Counted from the stretch's first letter, positions 17,167 through 24,495 are shown. The stretch is 33,716 bases of DNA from Deltaproteobacteria bacterium YD0425bin51 (GCA_002753225.1 PDZS01000052.1:1-33716); one strand, 5' to 3'. Numbers and translations are program-made. The notes: generated by a model not told the origin, from the sequence alone.

Positions 17167-17718
17167 TTATTCCCCCTCGTTTTTTGTTTCTATTTGTTCT
17201 ATTTTATTTTTGTCTAAACGTATGACATCTTTTTCACTTGCGCTTAGAATTTTTTCAATATCCAAAAGAGTTATCATACGGTCTTTAACTTTTCCAATAC
17301 CCAAAAGATATTCTCCAGCAAGGGAAGCTATTGTTTCAGGAGGCTCCTGAATTTGAGATTTGCTAATCTTCATGACTTCAGAAACTGAATCAACAATTAG
17401 TCCAATTATCTTTGCCTCCATTCTTGTAATCATGATTCTGGTTTGATCGTTTCTTTCAGCTTTTGAAAGATTGAAACGTTTTCTAAGATCAATTACAGGT
17501 ATAATATTTCCTCTAAGATTTATTATTCCTTCTATGAAATCAGGAACCTGAGGTATTCTTGTTACGCCTTTAAACCAGATAATCTCTTTCACTTTTGTAA
17601 TTTCAATTGCATATTCTTCAGTATGCAGTTTAAATGTTACAACCTGAATGAAATCCTTGTTTTTTATAAAATTATTTTGTGCATCATTTTTTGATTCATA
17701 TAGGCGATCATTTGTCAT
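17167..17718 (-). CDS. cheW: CheW coupling protein
   Basis: 183 residues. After about 22 polar N-terminal residues there is a full CheW domain: VVTFKLHTEEYAIEITKVKEI, VPDFIEGIINLRGNIIPVIDL and the second subdomain with IGLIVDSVSEV and GIGKVKDRMITLLDIEKIL. It bridges receptor and CheA. The ATG overlaps the stop of the REC-PP2C-HATPase gene (ATGA) and has GGAGG seven bases upstream. The stop is four bases before the receptor start. The C-terminal tail is charged and longer than in minimal CheW. Identification is secure. Confidence 0.94.
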   Translation of the reverse strand: MTNDRLYESKNDAQNNFIKNKDFIQVVTFKLHTEEYAIEITKVKEIIWFKGVTRIPQVPDFIEGIINLRGNIIPVIDLRKRFNLSKAERNDQTRIMITRMEAKIIGLIVDSVSEVMKISKSQIQEPPETIASLAGEYLLGIGKVKDRMITLLDIEKILSASEKDVIRLDKNKIEQIETKNEGE

Positions 17719-19382
17719 AACTTATCCTCCAAGGATTGTATAAATTTTTTTGTCATAATTACTACATTCCCTTTATCATTAAATTTGACTGAATCCATTT
17801 TAGCCCGGACAATAGCAATACCATATCCTCCATCTCGTTTACCTAGTTTTTCTCGATTAATTTGTATTTCTTCAGGATTTTCTGAAAAAACATTTCGTAC
17901 ATTAAATCCAGGTCCTTCATCAGCTACTTTAATCATTATTCGATCTTCTAAAACAACTGTACTTATCCTTACTTTAAAATCAGGCATGTAAAGATTTCCC
18001 CACTCCATTGCGTTTCCAACTATTTCACGTATGCAGTATATAACATCTTCTAATATGTTATGAGGAATTTCCGGTTGATTTTCCAAAGCCTGTAAATATT
18101 TCACTAATAGTTCTAAAACATATGGGGAAGATGAAACAACAAAATCCATCCACTCTCTTGATACATTATCAAAAAGTATTACATCTTCTTCTAAATTCTC
18201 ATTTGATGATAAAGGAATATAGTTAACCGGATAAGCTGGGGAAAGGGCAAGGATAGCTATATCATCTGAAAAAGCATGAGCTGGGCTGACTTCAACAGCA
18301 GTATCCAAAATTGTAGTCATAAGCATTTTAATATCTTTAAATAGTTTTATTAAAGAAGTATCAGAGTTGGTAATACTTTTCAAGGCATTAAAAAGAATTT
18401 TTTCATCCTGAATAAGACCATCAGTATAGATAATTAAAACTTCTTGTTCATCTAAAACAGTTTTATAATTTGTTCTAGATGTATTTAAGCCAATTTTTAA
18501 AGCGCATCCTTTTTCTTTTAGCATCCGTCCTTTATTAATCGGAGAGATAATAAAAGGAGCAGGATGTCCTGCAATAGAATATATAAGAGTTCTATTGCTT
18601 TCGTCATAAATTCCACAGAATGCAGTAACATAGAACTCTTCTGGTAGAATTTCTGAAAGAGCAGTTTCTGCTTCATAAAGAATTTGGTCAGGCATAAGCC
18701 CGGATTTAAGAGATGACAGATAAGTTTTTAAAGCTATGCATCCGAATGCAGCAGGGGTTCCATGTCCGCTTACATCAGCAACAAAAATAAGAGCTTTATT
18801 TTCACCATATGGACGAATATCAAGATAATCTCCTCCTGCTGAAGAAGATATTGGTAGATATTTTATTTGAACTCTGGTTCGCTTAAGCCATGAGAAATTT
18901 GTTGGAAAAAGTCGAGAATAGATTTTTTTAATAAACAAACTATCCTTATAAAGTTCTTCTCGTTTTATTATTTCTTTTTCTAGTTTTTTTGTTAGGTCCT
19001 TAATAATACCAAGGTTTTGTCTATGATTAATAATTTGGGATATTAGAATTGAAAGTTCTTCAAGTTTAATAGGTTTTCTAAGGTAAGATCTTGCTCCTTT
19101 TAATATGGCATCAGATGCTCGAATAGAACCAGGATACCCTGTCATTAAAACCACATCAATATCCGAATTTTTTTGTTTTAGTGTTTCTAAAAGGTTTATA
19201 CCATTTCCATCAGGAAGGCAGATGTCTGAAATCAGTAAATCAATTTTACTTGCTTGTTTTTCAATATTATTAATAGCATCATTTATAGTGGTGAATGATA
19301 TAACTTCATGTCCAGATCTTTCCAGATAATCCTTTAAAACTTCTATAATAATTGGATCATCATCTAATAAGGTAATAAGCAT
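17715..19382 (-). CDS. Fusion of response-regulator receiver, PP2C (SpoIIE/RsbU) phosphatase and RsbW-like serine kinase
   Basis: 555 residues from the ATG at 19382, which has AAGGAG eight bases upstream; a GTG three codons earlier overlaps that site and is unlikely. The receiver (1-120) has D7-D9, phosphoacceptor D53 and K103. After a coiled-coil linker (about 125-150) the PP2C domain has GGDYLD at 183-188, DVSGHG at 203-208, TDG with D321 and FSDDIA at 371-376. A C-terminal GHKL ATPase carries the N box REIVGNAMEWGN at 452-463, DEGPGF at 488-493 and GGYGIAIV at 518-525. One polypeptide thus holds both the phosphatase and the kinase of a STAS partner switch, controlled by a receiver that CheA could phosphorylate. 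Its presumed substrate is the STAS protein at the far end of the operon. Confidence 0.9.
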   Translation of the reverse strand: MLITLLDDDPIIIEVLKDYLERSGHEVISFTTINDAINNIEKQASKIDLLISDICLPDGNGINLLETLKQKNSDIDVVLMTGYPGSIRASDAILKGARSYLRKPIKLEELSILISQIINHRQNLGIIKDLTKKLEKEIIKREELYKDSLFIKKIYSRLFPTNFSWLKRTRVQIKYLPISSSAGGDYLDIRPYGENKALIFVADVSGHGTPAAFGCIALKTYLSSLKSGLMPDQILYEAETALSEILPEEFYVTAFCGIYDESNRTLIYSIAGHPAPFIISPINKGRMLKEKGCALKIGLNTSRTNYKTVLDEQEVLIIYTDGLIQDEKILFNALKSITNSDTSLIKLFKDIKMLMTTILDTAVEVSPAHAFSDDIAILALSPAYPVNYIPLSSNENLEEDVILFDNVSREWMDFVVSSSPYVLELLVKYLQALENQPEIPHNILEDVIYCIREIVGNAMEWGNLYMPDFKVRISTVVLEDRIMIKVADEGPGFNVRNVFSENPEEIQINREKLGKRDGGYGIAIVRAKMDSVKFNDKGNVVIMTKKFIQSLEDKL

Positions 19383-19483
19383 AGAATTCACTCCTTAATT
19401 TTAAGGATTTATGAATTACAAATTCCATGCCATTAAATTAATATCCAAATCTAATATAGTCTGGAAAGATAAAATTCAAAGAG

Positions 19484-19538
19484 AACAAAATTTGGGGTAA
19501 AAAGGACACCAAATTTTGTTGCTACCGCCAAACTTTGG
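19484..19538. promoter_or_regulatory. Inverted repeats upstream of the chemotaxis operon
   Basis: The 172-base gap between the sigma-54 activator gene and the chemotaxis operon holds a perfect 12-base inverted repeat (AACAAAATTTGG at 19484-19495, complement at 19509-19520, 13-base loop) and a CCAAA-C-TTTGG palindrome at 19528-19538. Repeated CCAAA/TTTGG half-sites suggest an operator or activator site. The larger repeat could instead act as a leaky terminator for the upstream gene set. A weak promoter-like TTGAAT/TATATT pair on the minus strand lies nearer the operon (19450-19480). No convincing -24/-12 sigma-54 element was seen. Confidence 0.4.
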
Positions 19539-19554
19539 TGTGATAGATATAAAT

Positions 19555-20919
19555 CTATATAGTTAAATTATATTTTTTAATTAACCATCTTAGCTTTTCA
19601 TAGCTTATATTAAGTTCCTTTGCACTTTTAATCCTATTCCATCTGTTTTTTTTTAAAACATCTAAAATAGCCTCTCCTTCTTTATGCAATGAGCTATGTT
19701 TAATATTACATGAAATCTTTTCATTATTTTCAGATAAAATAATAATATGTTCTTTAAGTATATTTGAGCCATTAGATAATATTATTGCTCTTTCAATAAT
19801 ATTTTTTAATTCTCGTACATTCCCAGGAAAATGATAGTTATAAAGTTTTTCTTTAGCTTTTGATGATAGTTTAACATTTATTTTTTTACTTTTACAAAAA
19901 TTTATAAGGAAATGATTTGCTAAAGGAATTATATCTGCTTTTCTTTCCCTTAAAGGAGGTATTTCTATATGGAATATATTTAATCTGAAATAAAGGTCTG
20001 ATCTAAACTTACCTTTTTCCATAAGTTTTATAAGATTGGAATTTGATGCAGCAATTACAGATACATCCACATTTCTTTCTCTACTGCTTCCAACTCTTCT
20101 AAATGAACGGGTTTCCAGCACACGCAACAGTTTAGCCTGAGTATTTAAATTCAAATCTGAAATTTCATCTAAAAAAAGTGTTCCGCCGTTAGCTAGTTCA
20201 AAGGCGCCTATTCTATCAGAAACAGCTCCAGTAAATGCCCCTTTGTGATGTCCAAAGAGTTCGCTTTCCATTAATGATTCAGGAATAGCAGGGCAATTAA
20301 GTGCAAAAAACGGGCTTAAATTACCATAAGACAAATTATGCAGAGCTCTTGCTGCAACTTCTTTCCCTGTTCCTGTCTCACCAAGAATAATAATATTTTT
20401 AACCTTAGAATTAGCTGCAAGTTTAATGTTTTCTCTAAGCTCAATTATTGCTTTACTTTCACCTATTATAAGATCTGATATGGATCTTGCACAAATAGCA
20501 TCAATTGTTGCTTTAAGGCGGATTTTTTCATGACTAAATTGTAAAAGCCTCAAAGAACGCTCAAGGGCAGCTTCAAGATCATGAAATTTTATAGGTTTCT
20601 TTAAGAAATCAGATGCTCCTAATCTAAGCGCTTGAATAGCTATCTCCATTGTTCCATGACCTGTTATGATTATTATGGAGGGGTTAAATGGCAAATTATT
20701 GAATTTTTTAAGGAGTGTAATCCCATCCATCTTAGGCAAACGAATATCTATAAAAATAACATCGAACTCTTTATTTTTTGTAATTTCAATGGCTTCTTCA
20801 GCGCAATTGCAGCATTGAACAGAATGTCCCATTTTTTGAAGAAAATCAGAAAGTGATTCACAAATAATCTCTTCATCATCAATAATTAGGATTTCTATTT
20901 GCTGCTGATATTCAGACAT
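19555..20919 (-). CDS. NtrC-family sigma-54-dependent response regulator
   Basis: 454 residues. Receiver 1-125 (D14-D15, phosphoacceptor D58, Lys107/108 in FLKKPI). AAA+ domain with Walker A GETGTGKE at 180-187, GAFTGA at 227-232 (sigma-54 contact loop), Walker B LFLDE at 248-252, and VIAASN and FPGNVRELKN further on. A Fis-type helix-turn-helix at about 410-454 (NRWNRIKSAKELNISYEKLRW) is somewhat divergent. It activates sigma-54 promoters when phosphorylated. The start overlaps the histidine kinase stop by eight bases, so that kinase is its likely partner. It sits directly upstream of the chemotaxis operon on the same strand; regulation of that operon is possible but unproven. Confidence 0.93.
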   Translation of the reverse strand: MSEYQQQIEILIIDDEEIICESLSDFLQKMGHSVQCCNCAEEAIEITKNKEFDVIFIDIRLPKMDGITLLKKFNNLPFNPSIIIITGHGTMEIAIQALRLGASDFLKKPIKFHDLEAALERSLRLLQFSHEKIRLKATIDAICARSISDLIIGESKAIIELRENIKLAANSKVKNIIILGETGTGKEVAARALHNLSYGNLSPFFALNCPAIPESLMESELFGHHKGAFTGAVSDRIGAFELANGGTLFLDEISDLNLNTQAKLLRVLETRSFRRVGSSRERNVDVSVIAASNSNLIKLMEKGKFRSDLYFRLNIFHIEIPPLRERKADIIPLANHFLINFCKSKKINVKLSSKAKEKLYNYHFPGNVRELKNIIERAIILSNGSNILKEHIIILSENNEKISCNIKHSSLHKEGEAILDVLKKNRWNRIKSAKELNISYEKLRWLIKKYNLTI

Positions 20920-21676
20920 TCTTTTTATATAAAGGAAGGGTTAGAAAAGCTGTAGTACCTATACCTAAATTAGATATAATCTGTAAATCTCCATTGCATT
21001 CTTCTATGATTTGTTTTGCAATTGTAAGACCTAATCCCAATTTTTTACCATTAGATTTAGTAGTAAAGAAAGGATCAAATATATTTTCTAAAATATTTTG
21101 CTCAATCCCTCCGCCAGTGTCAGTAATTTCTATAATTATTTTAGAATCAGTTGTTTTTAAAGAAATTACTACAGATTTCGGCAGATCATATCTATCAACT
21201 GTGAAGTTTTCTATTGCATCAAGGCTGTTATATAGAAGTTTTCTGATTGCTTCTTCTATTTTAAAAGGATTTACCTTAATAAATAATTCTTTAGATTCCG
21301 AAGGAAATTTTAAAGCAATTCCGCGTGATTTGAATTTTGCTGCTATCATTTGAATTGAAGCTTTTATTATTGTATAAGCATTTATTACAGATTCTTCCTG
21401 TTCATTATTGGATAAGTCATGTAAATGTTCAATAAATTCTGACATGCGATCTACTTGTTCAATAATTCTGCTCATTTTATGTTTAATTTCATCATCTTTA
21501 ACTTCCCATTTTTTTTCAATGCTTATGAGTAAGTTTTCGGCAAAAGCTCTGATTCCTGAAAGCGGCTGATTTAATTCATGGGCAATACTGCTTGCCATTT
21601 CACGTATTGCTTTTAAACGTTCAGCTCTTATTAAAAGCACCTGCTTTTCAGAGTTTATCGTCACATTTGAAGACAT
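20912..21676 (-). CDS. Sensorless cytoplasmic histidine kinase
   Basis: 254 residues: HisKA with H33 in SSIAHELNQPLSG, N box N150 (LLYNSLDAIEN), G1 DTGGG 186-190, F box FDPFFTTK 200-207 and G2 GLGLTIA near 214-220. Only about 20 residues precede the dimerisation helix, with no membrane segment, PAS or GAF domain, so the signal must come from a partner protein. The natural candidate is the lone receiver encoded just upstream, whose end overlaps this gene by 29 bases. GAGG lies nine bases before the ATG. The downstream sigma-54 activator (8-base overlap) is the likely phosphotransfer target. The architecture resembles kinases of the NtrB/ZraS catalytic-core group. Confidence 0.92.
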   Translation of the reverse strand: MSSNVTINSEKQVLLIRAERLKAIREMASSIAHELNQPLSGIRAFAENLLISIEKKWEVKDDEIKHKMSRIIEQVDRMSEFIEHLHDLSNNEQEESVINAYTIIKASIQMIAAKFKSRGIALKFPSESKELFIKVNPFKIEEAIRKLLYNSLDAIENFTVDRYDLPKSVVISLKTTDSKIIIEITDTGGGIEQNILENIFDPFFTTKSNGKKLGLGLTIAKQIIEECNGDLQIISNLGIGTTAFLTLPLYKKNV

Positions 21677-22046
21677 TTTTGGTTACCTCTAAAATATTTG
21701 ATAATCTAAAGGGTTTTTTAATGAAAGCTAAAGCCCCTTCTTTTAATAGTTCTTCATATGTTTCTTTTTCAATAAGTCCCGTTGATATAATAATTTTTGC
21801 ATTTATGTCAATATCTTTGAGTTTAAAAAAAACATCCCTTCCACTTATATCTGGCATAATCATATCAAGAATAACGAGATTAATATTTTTAAAGTTTTCT
21901 TCAAAAAATTTAATAGCTGCATTAGCCTCGCAATATTTATAGACTTGATAACCCAGCAAACTTAAAGTTTCTGCAATTGCTTCACAAAGATATTCTTCAT
22001 CATCTATGAGAAGAACTGAATATTTATTAGATTTTTTTGAAAGCAT
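21648..22046 (-). CDS. Single-domain response regulator (receiver)
   Basis: 132 residues with D15-D16, phosphoacceptor D61 in VILDMIMPD, Thr/Ser switch region IISTGL (about 86-91) and Lys110/111 in FIKKPF. There is no output domain. The 3' end overlaps the sensorless kinase gene by 29 bases, suggesting a coupled pair in which the receiver may feed into or drain the kinase. It is the first gene of the three-gene two-component set and reads away from the tRNA-Thr gene, with 77 bases between them that must hold both promoters. No clear ribosome site precedes the ATG. Confidence 0.88.
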   Translation of the reverse strand: MLSKKSNKYSVLLIDDEEYLCEAIAETLSLLGYQVYKYCEANAAIKFFEENFKNINLVILDMIMPDISGRDVFFKLKDIDINAKIIISTGLIEKETYEELLKEGALAFIKKPFRLSNILEVTKNVFKCDDKL

Positions 22047-22078
22047 ATGAAAATTACCAGATTATATTAAGTTTGCTA

Positions 22079-22107
22079 TTGATAACACAAAAAGTTTATA
22101 GTATAAA
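22079..22107 (+). promoter_or_regulatory. Predicted sigma-70 promoter of the tRNA-Thr gene
   Basis: TTGATA (22079-22084) and TATAAA (22102-22107) are separated by 17 bases, each five of six to consensus. Transcription would begin about ten bases before the mature tRNA 5' end. A perfect TATAAT at 22113-22118 is also present but would start transcription at the tRNA itself. Confidence 0.6.
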
Positions 22108-22123
22108 GCTTTTATAATATTTT

Positions 22124-22196
22124 GCCAGCGTAGCTCAGCCGGTAGAGCTACTGATTTGTAATCAGTGGGTCGGGGGTTCAAGTCCCTTCGCTGGCT
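22124..22196 (+). tRNA. tRNA-Thr (anticodon UGU)
   Basis: Full cloverleaf. Acceptor arm GCCAGCG (22124-22130) pairs with CGCTGGC (22189-22195), discriminator T at 22196. D arm GCTC/GAGC, anticodon stem ACTGA/TCAGT with loop TTTGTAA giving anticodon TGT, variable loop, and T arm with GGTTCAAGTCC. CCA is not encoded. The 3' half is the target of integration: it recurs at 24441-24495 in a degenerate copy. Confidence 0.96.
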
Positions 22197-22206
22197 TTAA
22201 TAAAAT
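22153..22206 (+). repeat. Attachment-site copy within and after the tRNA-Thr gene (att, left)
   Basis: The block from the anticodon stem through the tRNA 3' end and the following TTTAATAAAAT is repeated at 24441-24495. Differences are one substitution in the anticodon position (G to T) and a small change in the T loop (TTCAAG to TTAGAAG). This is the pattern left when an element integrates into a tRNA 3' end. The functional tRNA copy is this left one. Confidence 0.85.
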
Positions 22207-22207
22207 T

Positions 22208-22241
22208 AAGGCTTTCTGAAATTAACTCAGAAAGCCTTTTT
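22208..22241 (+). terminator. Rho-independent terminator after tRNA-Thr
   Basis: Perfect 12-base stem (AAGGCTTTCTGA at 22208-22219 with its complement at 22227-22238), 7-base loop, then a run of T to 22241. It is spaced for termination just after the tRNA. Confidence 0.85.
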
Positions 22242-22248
22242 AGTTTGA

Positions 22249-22279
22249 TGGGACAACATTGGGACAACATATTGTTCCA
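22249..22279. repeat. TGGGACAACAT tandem pair plus inverted third copy
   Basis: TGGGACAACAT occurs twice back to back (22249-22259, 22260-22270). A 9-of-11 inverted copy (TGGAACAATAT on the minus strand) follows at 22269-22279. The cluster lies about 45 bases inside the left att copy, the position where tyrosine recombinases often have arm-type binding sites. That role is inferred from position and pattern only. Confidence 0.5.
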
Positions 22280-22314
22280 AAATAATTTATGCCTTTAAAT
22301 TGGCTATAGATATT

Positions 22315-22632
22315 CTATTTTTTAATATTCAAATCAATATTATTTTTAGATTCAGGCATTTTTGTGGAATCAAAATCGCCAACACGACCAAAAGATTCAA
22401 CTTTACCTTCAATTATTTTAACAAAATATTGGTTAGCTCCTCCTATACCAGGCAAATAATAAAGTAAATATTCAAGTTCTTTATTCGCACTTACACTTGA
22501 AGGTGTACCAAGAATTTTAATTACTTCTTGTTTAGGCATATCAATATTTATTTTATTTAAGTCTTGAGCTGTTGTAACACATCCAATAACTAATGAAATA
22601 AGCAAAAATACTGATAAGAATAAATTATACAT
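22315..22632 (-). CDS. Small lipoprotein, SmpA/OmlA (BamE)-like
   Basis: 105 residues. Lipoprotein signal peptide ending in the lipobox LVIGC, so Cys18 would be lipidated. The mature part begins DLNKINIDMPKQEVIKILG (about 24-42), matching the 'I..GMTK.EV...LG.P' helix-strand pattern of SmpA/OmlA/BamE-like domains, followed by a strand-rich segment containing LEYLLYYLPG. AGGAGG precedes the ATG by four bases. It lies inside the att-bounded interval and appears intact, so it may be cargo. It could be an outer-membrane assembly accessory or a general small periplasmic-fold lipoprotein. Family assignment is from pattern, not search. Confidence 0.65.
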   Translation of the reverse strand: MYNLFLSVFLLISLVIGCVTTAQDLNKINIDMPKQEVIKILGTPSSVSANKELEYLLYYLPGIGGANQYFVKIIEGKVESFGRVGDFDSTKMPESKNNIDLNIKK

Positions 22633-22716
22633 AAATCCTCCTTTTTGGGTTATTCCCCCTCCAAAAAAAATGATTTAAAGTAGTAACGTAGGGCGGTGGG
22701 GGATGTCAATATATTT

Positions 22717-22989
22717 TTATAGCCTTCCCACAGCTTGTTTTTTATTATCAAAAGCAATATGGGTATAAATTTGAGTTGTGGAAACTTCTTGGTGTCCTAA
22801 TAATTCTTGAATGGTTCTGAGGTTGGCGCCTGATTCAAGCAAATGGGTAGCGAAATAATGTCTAAGCATATGAGGGGTAACACGTTTCTTAATGCCAGCT
22901 CGTCTGACAGCTTCAGTTATAGATTTTTTAATATTGGTAAGTTTATTTCCAGTTTTGAGATTAGGGAAAACATAATTTGAGACAACCTA
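22717..22989 (-). pseudogene. Tyrosine recombinase (phage/XerD-type integrase), C-terminal relic
   Basis: Reading leftward from about 22989 the frame gives VVSNYVFPNLKTG, ITEAVRRAGI, then the C-terminal catalytic boxes: HMLRH (His and Arg of HxxR), FATHLLESGANLRTIQELLGH (His of box III) and STTQIYTH with the nucleophilic Tyr, ending at a stop at 22717. Box I with the first catalytic Arg and the whole N-terminal DNA-binding half are missing. An in-frame TAG (22987-22989) separates it from hsdR-derived sequence, so the gene was cut by rearrangement. It was probably the integrase that targeted the nearby tRNA-Thr gene. It is too short and startless to be functional. Confidence 0.85.
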
Positions 22990-23019
22990 AATGATTTTGA
23001 AGTGTTTGTAATAAAAAAT

Positions 23020-23286
23020 AGGAATAAAAGATGTAATGATAGCGCAGTTTTTAAGTCCTGCATTTTGAAATAATTCATAGTATCGGCAAGCATTGTAAAT
23101 ACTGTCTGAAACCAGCATAGCATTACCTCTGCCGTTTTGTAATCTCTCTTTCTTCTCCATATCCATCATGATATCTATCACGATTTTTTCTAATCTTGAT
23201 TTTGAGCTGAATACTTTTTTCAGTGTTCCCCATTTTTGTTTTAATTCGATTTTAGCAAAGTCTGTAAGACTTTTTAGTTTTCAGTT
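23020..23286 (-). pseudogene. Internal fragment of a second hsdR gene
   Basis: About 265 bases align with 26703-26968 of the intact hsdR (codons about 492-580). I count seven substitutions and a one-base insertion near 23270 that shifts frame. The encoded peptide (including MEKKERLQNGRGNAM and NACRYYELFQNAGLKN) is unchanged over at least 55 residues. Six of the seven substitutions are synonymous; the other is Val to Ile at the fragment end. It is fused at 22990-23019 to the integrase relic and at 23286 to a 31-bp sequence that also occurs upstream of hsdM. It cannot make protein. Confidence 0.9.
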
Positions 23287-23316
23287 TTTAATTAAAATTC
23301 AGAAAGGAGTTTAAAT
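23286..23316 (+). repeat. 31-bp direct repeat, copy 1 (second copy upstream of hsdM)
   Basis: TTTTAATTAAAA, three variable bases, then AGAAAGGAGTTTAAAT. The same sequence with two mismatches lies at 33586-33616, 10,300 bases away. Here it provides AAGGAG five bases before the ATG of the truncated receiver-Hpt gene. It marks the exact junction between the hsdR fragment and that gene. Confidence 0.85.
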
Positions 23317-24252
23317 GCCAGAAATGGATGGATATGAGGCTACTCAATCGATTAGGAAAAATTTAAAATTTAATTCTCTACCGATTATTGCTATGACAGC
23401 CAATGCATTACAGGGAGAAAGAGAGAAATGTTTAATAGCTGGCATGAATGATTATCTGACCAAACCCATTGAAATAGATAAATTGTATAGCACTTTAGCT
23501 AAATGGGTAAATCCTGTAAAAAAAGAAACAGATATGATTATTTTACAAGATATTAGTAGTGGAAATGATTTTTCAGAAGAAATACCAGAAAATCTTCCAG
23601 GAATTGAAGTAAAAGATGCTTTGAAAAGATTAGCTGGAAATAAACTTTTGTTTAAAAAACTATTATTAGAATTTCTAAGAGATTATGCTGATATAAAAAA
23701 TGAAATAGAGCAAATGATTAATGATGATAATAATGAATCTGCATTGAAGTTAATACACAAGATAAAAGGGATAGCAGGGAATCTTTCAGCTAAAACTCTT
23801 CAAAAAGCAGCCGAAAGTTTAGAGTTAATTATAAAAAATAGTAAACTAAAATTAAAAGATTCTTTTAATTTTAATAATCTTTTAGACCAATTTGGGATAG
23901 CTTTAAAATCTGTTCTGGAATCTGGAAAATATTTTGAAAATGAAAAAAAATAGAGAACAATTCTTCAATTAATAATTATAATCAGAATATAGAATTTTAT
24001 CCTGATAAAGTTAAAGAGATACTAAAAAAACTAAATGAACTTCTAAGAGTACATGATATAGAAACAGAATCTTATTTTATGAGTATTAAGGAATATCTTA
24101 ACCATAAATATTTTTTTGAAGAATTAAATAAACTTGAGGAGATGATATGTAATCTTGACTTTAATTCAGCTCAGCAATATTCAGAAAAAATGGCTATAAA
24201 AATAGATGAGCTATTTAAACAGCGATTTTCTGATAACCCTAAACCATCATAA
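23315..24252 (+). pseudogene. C-terminal part of a hybrid histidine kinase (receiver end plus Hpt), frameshifted
   Basis: The open frame 23315-23953 (212 residues) starts MPEMDGYEAT, i.e. just after the phosphoacceptor Asp of a receiver, which is missing along with everything upstream. Lys50 in YLTKPI is kept. An Hpt domain follows with His148 in LIHKIKG. At 23943-23950 an A8 run ends the frame. Adding one base restores a frame that continues to 24252 with helical sequence (ILKKLNELLRVHDIE, FFEELNKLEEMICNLD) typical of the C-terminal segment of such hybrid kinases. It is thus 5'-truncated and carries a single-base frameshift in a homopolymer, which might also be a sequencing error. The borrowed AAGGAG could still allow translation of the Hpt part. 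Confidence 0.8.
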
Positions 24253-24440
24253 TAACAACGGTTTTACTTCAATTTATAAATAATGGTTCTTCAATTATTC
24301 TGATTAAATAAGAAGTTTATCAAGTTTTTTAGATTTTTTGCATCAACAAGTTATAAATTATAATGATAGGTAAAAGCTTGCTTGCGTTGAGGGAGGAAGT
24401 AAAAAAATATTGTGCCTAAATTTTCAATTCTCTTGAAATT
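24253..24440. other. Non-coding stretch inside the relic island
   Basis: No open frame, RNA gene or strong hairpin was seen between the truncated kinase end and the second att copy. Only a short TTTCAA-N5-TTGAAA inverted repeat occurs next to the att copy (about 24422-24438). The stretch is AT-rich. Confidence 0.5.
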
Positions 24441-24495
24441 GATTTTTAATCAGTGGGTCGGGGGTTAGAAGTCCCTTCGCTGGCTTTAATAAAAT
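24441..24495 (+). repeat. Degenerate 3' tRNA-Thr copy (att, right)
   Basis: Repeats 22153-22206 with one extra base. The anticodon position is TTT instead of TGT and the T loop is altered. The 5' half of a tRNA is absent, so this is not a tRNA gene. It marks the junction between the relic interval and the region with the type I RM operon. Confidence 0.85.

Larger units (their letters stand above)
22153..24495. mobile_element. Degraded integrative element bounded by tRNA-Thr att repeats
   Basis: The 2.3-kb interval between the two att copies contains a recombinase C-terminal relic, a lipoprotein gene, an hsdR piece and a truncated hybrid-kinase gene, three of the four broken. A direct/inverted 11-bp repeat cluster lies near the left end. 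No complete integrase remains, so it is immobile by itself. The intact type I RM operon lies outside, beyond the right att copy. It is therefore either part of a second tandem element whose outer end is past the window or part of the original larger island. Confidence 0.7.

Noticed and set aside
19484..19545. Sigma-54 (-24/-12) promoter in the gap before the chemotaxis operon
   Set aside because: TGGCGG occurs on the minus strand, but no GC dinucleotide lies at the required spacing.
22917..23123. Two minus-strand open frames over the integrase/hsdR junction
   Set aside because: They are shifted readings of fused gene fragments. The real homology is the integrase frame and the hsdR frame described as pseudogenes.
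24441..24495. Second tRNA-Thr gene
   Set aside because: Only the 3' part is present, the 5' acceptor and D arm are missing, and the anticodon and T loop are altered.
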